A stretch of DNA of 64,000 nt from Caldifarciminota bacterium (GTDB taxonomy: Bacteria; Hydrothermota; UBA3073): positions 28,638-92,637 of the forward strand of contig JAUWGP010000008.1 of NCBI GenBank assembly GCA_030606335.1, written 5' to 3'. Position 1 is the first letter of the stretch; every line of letters starts with the position of its first letter. The notes under the pieces are model-generated. The model ran no database searches and was not told where the DNA came from. It was given only the letters and a program-made list of their open reading frames with translations. This document shows, in pieces, positions 59,417 to 64,000 of the stretch. Made by a program: the position numbers and the translations under genes.

Positions 59417-60199
59417 TTATTCATCAGCACCAGCAGCTCTCAGTATTTGAGCTAATTCGTTGTGTTCGTTATCAACAGCCAGAGAAAGGGCAGAAGAACC
59501 ATCCTTAGCCATTAGATTGACATCAGCTTCGTGGTTAATTAGGAGCTCTGCAATCTCTTTGTAACCCCATCTACTAACCCACATAAGTGCTGTTGTGCCA
59601 TCAGCCGCTACATGATTAACATCTGCCCCATTTGATAGCAGAAATTCTACCAAGTCTGGTCTGCCATTGTTTGTAGCAAACATGAGTGCTGTCCATCCAG
59701 ATGCATCTCCCCCGACAATAGTATCGTTAATTGAAGCACCTGCTTTTATTAAAAGCTCAGGCACTTCCAATGTTATAATTTCAGCAAGAATTCCAAATAC
59801 TGACTCTATAAGAGCGGTTCTACCATCTACTGCCTTTGCATTGATGTCAGCTCCTTTAGATAGCAAAAGCTCGACATATTTCTTTGAGTTGCCAGCAGCC
59901 CATATTAATGCGGTCGTGCTATCTCGAGAGCGAATACTAACATCAGCACCTCTGGTTAGAAGAAATTCAACCATATCCTCGAATCCTTCTAAGCTACATG
60001 TGAGTATAAGAACGGTACTCCCAGAGATTTCATTCTGTGCATCGATATCGATACCGCAGGAAAATAATTCCTCCACACCCTTAAAATCATTAGCCATGAC
60101 TCTATTTGCCAGAGTGTCGAAATCACTCGCAGACGATACCTTTATCATAAAAAGCATCGATATGAGTATCACAAACGACATGCATGAGACCTTTCTCAT
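59417..60199 (-). CDS. Secreted ankyrin-repeat protein
   Basis: MRKVSCMSFVILISMLFMIKVSSASD signal; DxxGxTALMxAxxxGxxxxVEFLLSxGADVN repeats; RBS AGGAGGGGGT. Confidence 0.9.
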   Translation of the reverse strand: MRKVSCMSFVILISMLFMIKVSSASDFDTLANRVMANDFKGVEELFSCGIDIDAQNEISGSTVLILTCSLEGFEDMVEFLLTRGADVSIRSRDSTTALIWAAGNSKKYVELLLSKGADINAKAVDGRTALIESVFGILAEIITLEVPELLIKAGASINDTIVGGDASGWTALMFATNNGRPDLVEFLLSNGADVNHVAADGTTALMWVSRWGYKEIAELLINHEADVNLMAKDGSSALSLAVDNEHNELAQILRAAGADE

Positions 60200-60319
60200 A
60201 CCCCCTCCTGGTATAATATTCATTATACCTGATTACTCAGATAATAACCACACAACACCTTTAGTTGGTTAGGGATTACTCAGATTAAAATATAAATCTC
60301 TTTACCTAAACATCTTACT

Positions 60320-61249
60320 CTACAACACATTCCATAGTTTTGCTGGTCTGAGAAAATCTTCTAATTTTGCTGTGGCTACGCATATTACCGTATCAGCACC
60401 TCCATAGTAAACAAATACCGTGTCTCCAATTAAAACTGCACCACAGGTAAATACCACATTTGATACATCACCCTGGGTTTCAAACTCTTTCTCTGGTTCA
60501 AGTAACGGCACTGGATGTCTGTATATAACAGTAGTAGGGTCATCAATTGCCATAATAGCATAACCAAGTCGATAGACCATCTTCTTATCTACTGCATGAT
60601 AAATAACAAGCCAGCCGCAATCCGTCTTTATTGGAGCACTACCAGTCCCTATTTTAAAGTAATCCCATTCATATTGCGGTGAAAGTAGGATATTGGAATT
60701 ATACCAATGACGTAAATCTTCTGAATACGCAACCCATATGTGTGGTGGTACACGATGATACATTACATATGTCCCCTGGAAAGCTTCTTGAAAAATGACT
60801 GCACCCTTGTTGTCCACACCTGGAAAAGGATAATATGGTTTACTCCAGTTCCATTTACGTCCTAAAAAATCCTCAATACTTATACTTGTCATAGCGATTT
60901 GTATACTTCTACTAACACCTACTTCCATTGCAGGAGTTTCACCATAAGCCGTATAGGACATATGAAGTCTATCACCTACTATTGAGATTCTCGGGTCCTC
61001 ACAACCGTATTTTTCGATCTCACCTTGCGGTATGTATATTGGTTCTTTTAGTCTTTCATCGATCTTAAATCCATCCTTACTGACAGCGTATCCCAGTCGT
61101 GAAACATCTTCTTTATCTCTTGCTCTGTAAACTATATGCACCTTGCCATCAAGATGGACTGTTGCACAGTTGAATACAGTTTTTGATTCCCACTCATTCC
61201 CCTCTATCGGTGTAATGATTGGATTTCCCTCGTATCTCTTAAGTCTCAT
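60320..61249 (-). CDS. Glycoside hydrolase family 130 (mannooligosaccharide phosphorylase-like)
   Basis: RYEGNPIITPIEGNEWESKTVFNCATVHLDGKVHIVYRARD...YGCEDPRIS...GSAPIKTDCGWLVIYHAVD. Confidence 0.88.
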   Translation of the reverse strand: MRLKRYEGNPIITPIEGNEWESKTVFNCATVHLDGKVHIVYRARDKEDVSRLGYAVSKDGFKIDERLKEPIYIPQGEIEKYGCEDPRISIVGDRLHMSYTAYGETPAMEVGVSRSIQIAMTSISIEDFLGRKWNWSKPYYPFPGVDNKGAVIFQEAFQGTYVMYHRVPPHIWVAYSEDLRHWYNSNILLSPQYEWDYFKIGTGSAPIKTDCGWLVIYHAVDKKMVYRLGYAIMAIDDPTTVIYRHPVPLLEPEKEFETQGDVSNVVFTCGAVLIGDTVFVYYGGADTVICVATAKLEDFLRPAKLWNVL

Positions 61250-61312
61250 CTCATACCTCCATGTATAATATTAACCACCTTGTAATTCACGTTTTTCGTT
61301 GTCGATACTCGT

Positions 61313-61331
61313 CTGCCTGACGGTAGGCAGG
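61313..61331. repeat. Short imperfect palindrome CTGCCTgacggtAGGCAGG
   Basis: Inverted repeat in intergenic region; its complement resembles 29318-29336. Confidence 0.5.
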
Positions 61332-61434
61332 TAACGAAGCTCGTCCTTTTGATACTCGTTATTTGATTAACGTCCTATATAAAAAAGATATAAAGATATT
61401 TTTAAAAATCTCGTTCAATCTCTTTAAATCCCTG

Positions 61435-62496
61435 TTAGATTTTTTCAAATAATTCAATAAACTTCTTTGCTATATTCATTCCTGAGTTATCATTGGTATA
61501 TTCTTTCGCATCTTTAATTACACCTTCATATTTTCTATCCTTTTTGAAAACACTTGCAATACAGGATTTAAGTTCTTCATCACTTTCATACTGATAAACA
61601 GCATTGTTCAGGGTTTCAACAAAAGAAGACTTCAATGTGACCATTGGACAACCAGAACCAAGGCATTGAAAGGCAGTGCTTGCAACAGTTATTATACCAG
61701 GGTTACCTCGTTTGTTATAAAGAAGTAAATCTGAGGCATATAGATACTTATAAAGCTCTTCTATAGGTGGTATTTCTTCACGTATTTCTATTATATCCCC
61801 TTCGCTTTTTTGTTTGATTTCCTTCCATTTCTTCAAGGATGCCTCATGTTTTGTAACAATAAGTATAAGAAGGGGATAATCACTCTCTAACTCCTTTATA
61901 ATATCGTATTTATCTGCTCCAGATTCTGATGCGGGCCCAAATAAAAGGACAATTTTCTTATCAGGGGGAAGAGATAGCGCTTTACGACTTTTCTTCATAT
62001 CACCTGGATGCCAGGGTAAACAGGGATATGGAATTATATGTATAATCTCCTCAGGATATGCGAGTTTTAAAAAGTCGTAATACCGCTTATCAAAGCATAC
62101 TACTGCATCCCAGTCAAATTGATAAAATGAGGGGTCTTCCTTCAGGTTTCCATCATGTATCACGTTTATTGTCTTTGCTCTTCTCTTGATCCAGTGGAAT
62201 ATCTTACCAAGATGGTCCTGTGGGAACATACCAAGGTCTTCCACAACAAAGTAATCATAATCGCTCTTCAAAAACGGTATTGCAAGCAGTTGTGGTTCTT
62301 TTTCAGATGAAACAGTAAAACATCTCGTGACATAATCTTCATCCTCACTTACGAATGCAGTTCCATGGAAACTGTGTTTAAAGAAGCTAAATACAGAGAT
62401 CTTATGTCCAAGTTTTATAAAATTTCTTCCAACCATTTCAGCGTGTATCGAAGCACCTGAATCAGTATTCCATGCACCCATCATTCCTATTTTCAT
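61435..62496 (-). CDS. Glycosyltransferase (GT4-like)
   Basis: MGAWNTDSGASIHAEMVGRNFIKLGHKISVFS...VLLFGPASESGADKYDIIKEL...LLLYNKRGNPGIITVASTAFQCLGSGCPMVT. Confidence 0.8.
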   Translation of the reverse strand: MKIGMMGAWNTDSGASIHAEMVGRNFIKLGHKISVFSFFKHSFHGTAFVSEDEDYVTRCFTVSSEKEPQLLAIPFLKSDYDYFVVEDLGMFPQDHLGKIFHWIKRRAKTINVIHDGNLKEDPSFYQFDWDAVVCFDKRYYDFLKLAYPEEIIHIIPYPCLPWHPGDMKKSRKALSLPPDKKIVLLFGPASESGADKYDIIKELESDYPLLILIVTKHEASLKKWKEIKQKSEGDIIEIREEIPPIEELYKYLYASDLLLYNKRGNPGIITVASTAFQCLGSGCPMVTLKSSFVETLNNAVYQYESDEELKSCIASVFKKDRKYEGVIKDAKEYTNDNSGMNIAKKFIELFEKI

Positions 62497-62810
62497 ACTT
62501 CACCTCTCAAGTCATACACTACTTTTAGAAAATCAGAAAGTGGTATCTTGAAGGGATATCTATCCTCAGGCTTTTTTGCCGTACTTACTTCGTTCAATCC
62601 TTTCAAAACCTTCCAGATTGTTTCATCGTCCTTCATTTTCAACCACACGTTCTCTACAAAGTACTTTACCACATATAAACTCCACTCGTATAGAGGGTCG
62701 TCTTTCTTCTCAGCTACCACCAGATAAAAAGGCAAAAATCTCTCTCTTCTCTCGGCAGTATAACAAGAAAGAATGCTATCTAACTTTTCTTTAAGAACTT
62801 TTATATTCAT
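62493..62810 (-). CDS. Small helical protein, unknown function
   Basis: MNIKVLKEKLDSILSCYTAERRERFLPFYLVVAEKK; overlaps neighbours by 4 nt and 20 nt. Confidence 0.6.
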   Translation of the reverse strand: MNIKVLKEKLDSILSCYTAERRERFLPFYLVVAEKKDDPLYEWSLYVVKYFVENVWLKMKDDETIWKVLKGLNEVSTAKKPEDRYPFKIPLSDFLKVVYDLRGEV

Positions 62811-63312
62811 GATATCTTCTTTCAAACCTGTGCCAGTTATCCTCAAATGTCTTTTTATCTCCAATCCAGTACTCCATTGCCTCGAAATATAACCTTTTCA
62901 ACCTATCAGGTTCAAGGGCTTTCACTAAATCCGAATTGAATATATCATCCATATCCTTTTCAAAACCTCTTGATATCTTGGAGATACTAAGATCGAGTGG
63001 GTCAAGATAAAAAACAGTGAAATTCCTCATTCTCTCTCCCTGAAGTCTCTTTTCAAAATCAGGATGTAGGTTTACTACAACATCACTCACCACATGAAAC
63101 CCATATTTCTCTAAAAGACTACCTATTCCTCTTCCTTTAAGACCCGTTGATAGTACATCTATATCTTGCGTACTCCTGTCAAGGTTATACCTCACTATCA
63201 CAGATGCCCCACGCACCATTATGAGAGAAAGATCACCCTTAATTTTATCACTGTATTTCTCCAACTCCTCATCCACAGCAGAAAGTCTTTGTATTATCTC
63301 TTCCCTGGTCAT
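62791..63312 (-). CDS. DUF6036-like nucleotidyltransferase-fold protein
   Basis: SLIMVRGASVIVRYNLDRSTQDIDVLS; LDPLDLSISKISRGFEKDMDDI. Confidence 0.7.
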   Translation of the reverse strand: MTREEIIQRLSAVDEELEKYSDKIKGDLSLIMVRGASVIVRYNLDRSTQDIDVLSTGLKGRGIGSLLEKYGFHVVSDVVVNLHPDFEKRLQGERMRNFTVFYLDPLDLSISKISRGFEKDMDDIFNSDLVKALEPDRLKRLYFEAMEYWIGDKKTFEDNWHRFERRYHEYKSS

Positions 63313-63474
63313 TATAGCCTCCCGAATAGTAAGTTCAGGTATTTACGAAATTTTTCTTTACAAAACAAGATTATTATAATGACTTATATAAGTTTCTTTA
63401 AGAAAAGTTGCTAAACCAGAAATCTGTAGTTAGCCAACCTTATCTACCGATAGGTAATCTGACCTTAATAATTA

Positions 63475-63503
63475 ATTATAAATCAATTCTTCCAAAAAGT
63501 CAA
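63475..63503 (-). promoter_or_regulatory. Promoter of the DUF6036-like gene
   Basis: Complement TTGACT ttttggaagaattgatt TATAAT (17-bp spacer). Confidence 0.65.
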
Positions 63504-63541
63504 GGGAAAAATTACAGTGGGATCATGGGGTCAGGGATCAT

Positions 63542-63797
63542 GGGGTCAGGTCTTTAGTTTTAAGTTTCCAAGTAACCTTATAAACTATTCTCTTAAAACA
63601 TGGGTTTTTACTATCTGAATTTGAAAATATTTAACAATAATTGGAACATTGATTTGACCCGAGTTAAACATTTTCGCTATAGTCTGAGAGTTAACGTGGT
63701 ATACCCATCCAGTATATTACTTATTAACACTCTCATTATAGTATCGATATAATATATCTAAAAAGTCAAGTAAATTTAAAACTAAAGACCTGACCCC
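63542..63797. mobile_element. MITE-like element family A, copy 3
   Basis: GGGGTCAGGTCTTTAGTTTTAAGTTT...AAATTTAAAACTAAAGACCTGACCCC; matches copies 1 and 2. Confidence 0.9.
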
Positions 63798-64000
63798 AAT
63801 TTCCAATTTCGCCATTCAAGATTGTGGCTAGTAACTTTGGGACTCTAGTAAACATAACCACCTCCTGGTATAATGTTCACCCTGAATATTCAGGATAAAA
63901 AACTTTGCTTTTTAAGATTTATATGTTATAATATATTTATTAATTACGCTCTTTCTCAGCAGGGAGACAGCTTGCGACCCTCCTTATGGGGCATATGCCA

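Noticed and set aside
1-64000. CRISPR arrays, rRNA, tRNA, prophage or conjugation modules
   Set aside because: Scanned intergenic regions; no repeat-spacer pattern, no tRNA cloverleaf and no integrase/terminase/relaxase-like protein found

Overview
The window is AT-rich bacterial DNA. Gene style (FlgD/T9SS-like C-terminal sorting domains, PorV-like outer-membrane proteins, TonB receptors) suggests an uncultivated FCB/WOR-3-like lineage; that placement is inference. (1) 0-6 kb, minus strand: two thioredoxin-fold surface proteins, OsmC, an Rrf2 regulator, and a TonB-dependent receptor preceded by a clear cobalamin riboswitch plus terminator(s). (2) 6.6-31 kb, plus strand: DUF58, BatA-like and LptD genes, then tuf and a nearly complete S10/spc/alpha ribosomal super-operon through rplQ, followed by a three-subunit 2-oxoacid:ferredoxin oxidoreductase. 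(3) 32-63 kb, mostly minus strand: beta-propeller lipoproteins, repeat-rich secreted proteins with sorting domains, outer-membrane proteins, a second TonB receptor, an ankyrin protein, and a DUF6036-like/small protein/glycosyltransferase/GH130 cluster. The most interesting non-coding signals are two MITE-like families that both end in GGGTCAGG and are interleaved with propeller genes (family A carries an inward promoter), a vocabulary of dispersed intergenic phrases that has entered the ribosomal operon and apparently the 3' end of rpmD, a ~125-bp inverted intergenic repeat pair, a riboswitch abutting an upstream HTH gene, and an acidic extension on L15. No CRISPR array, rRNA or complete tRNA was seen.
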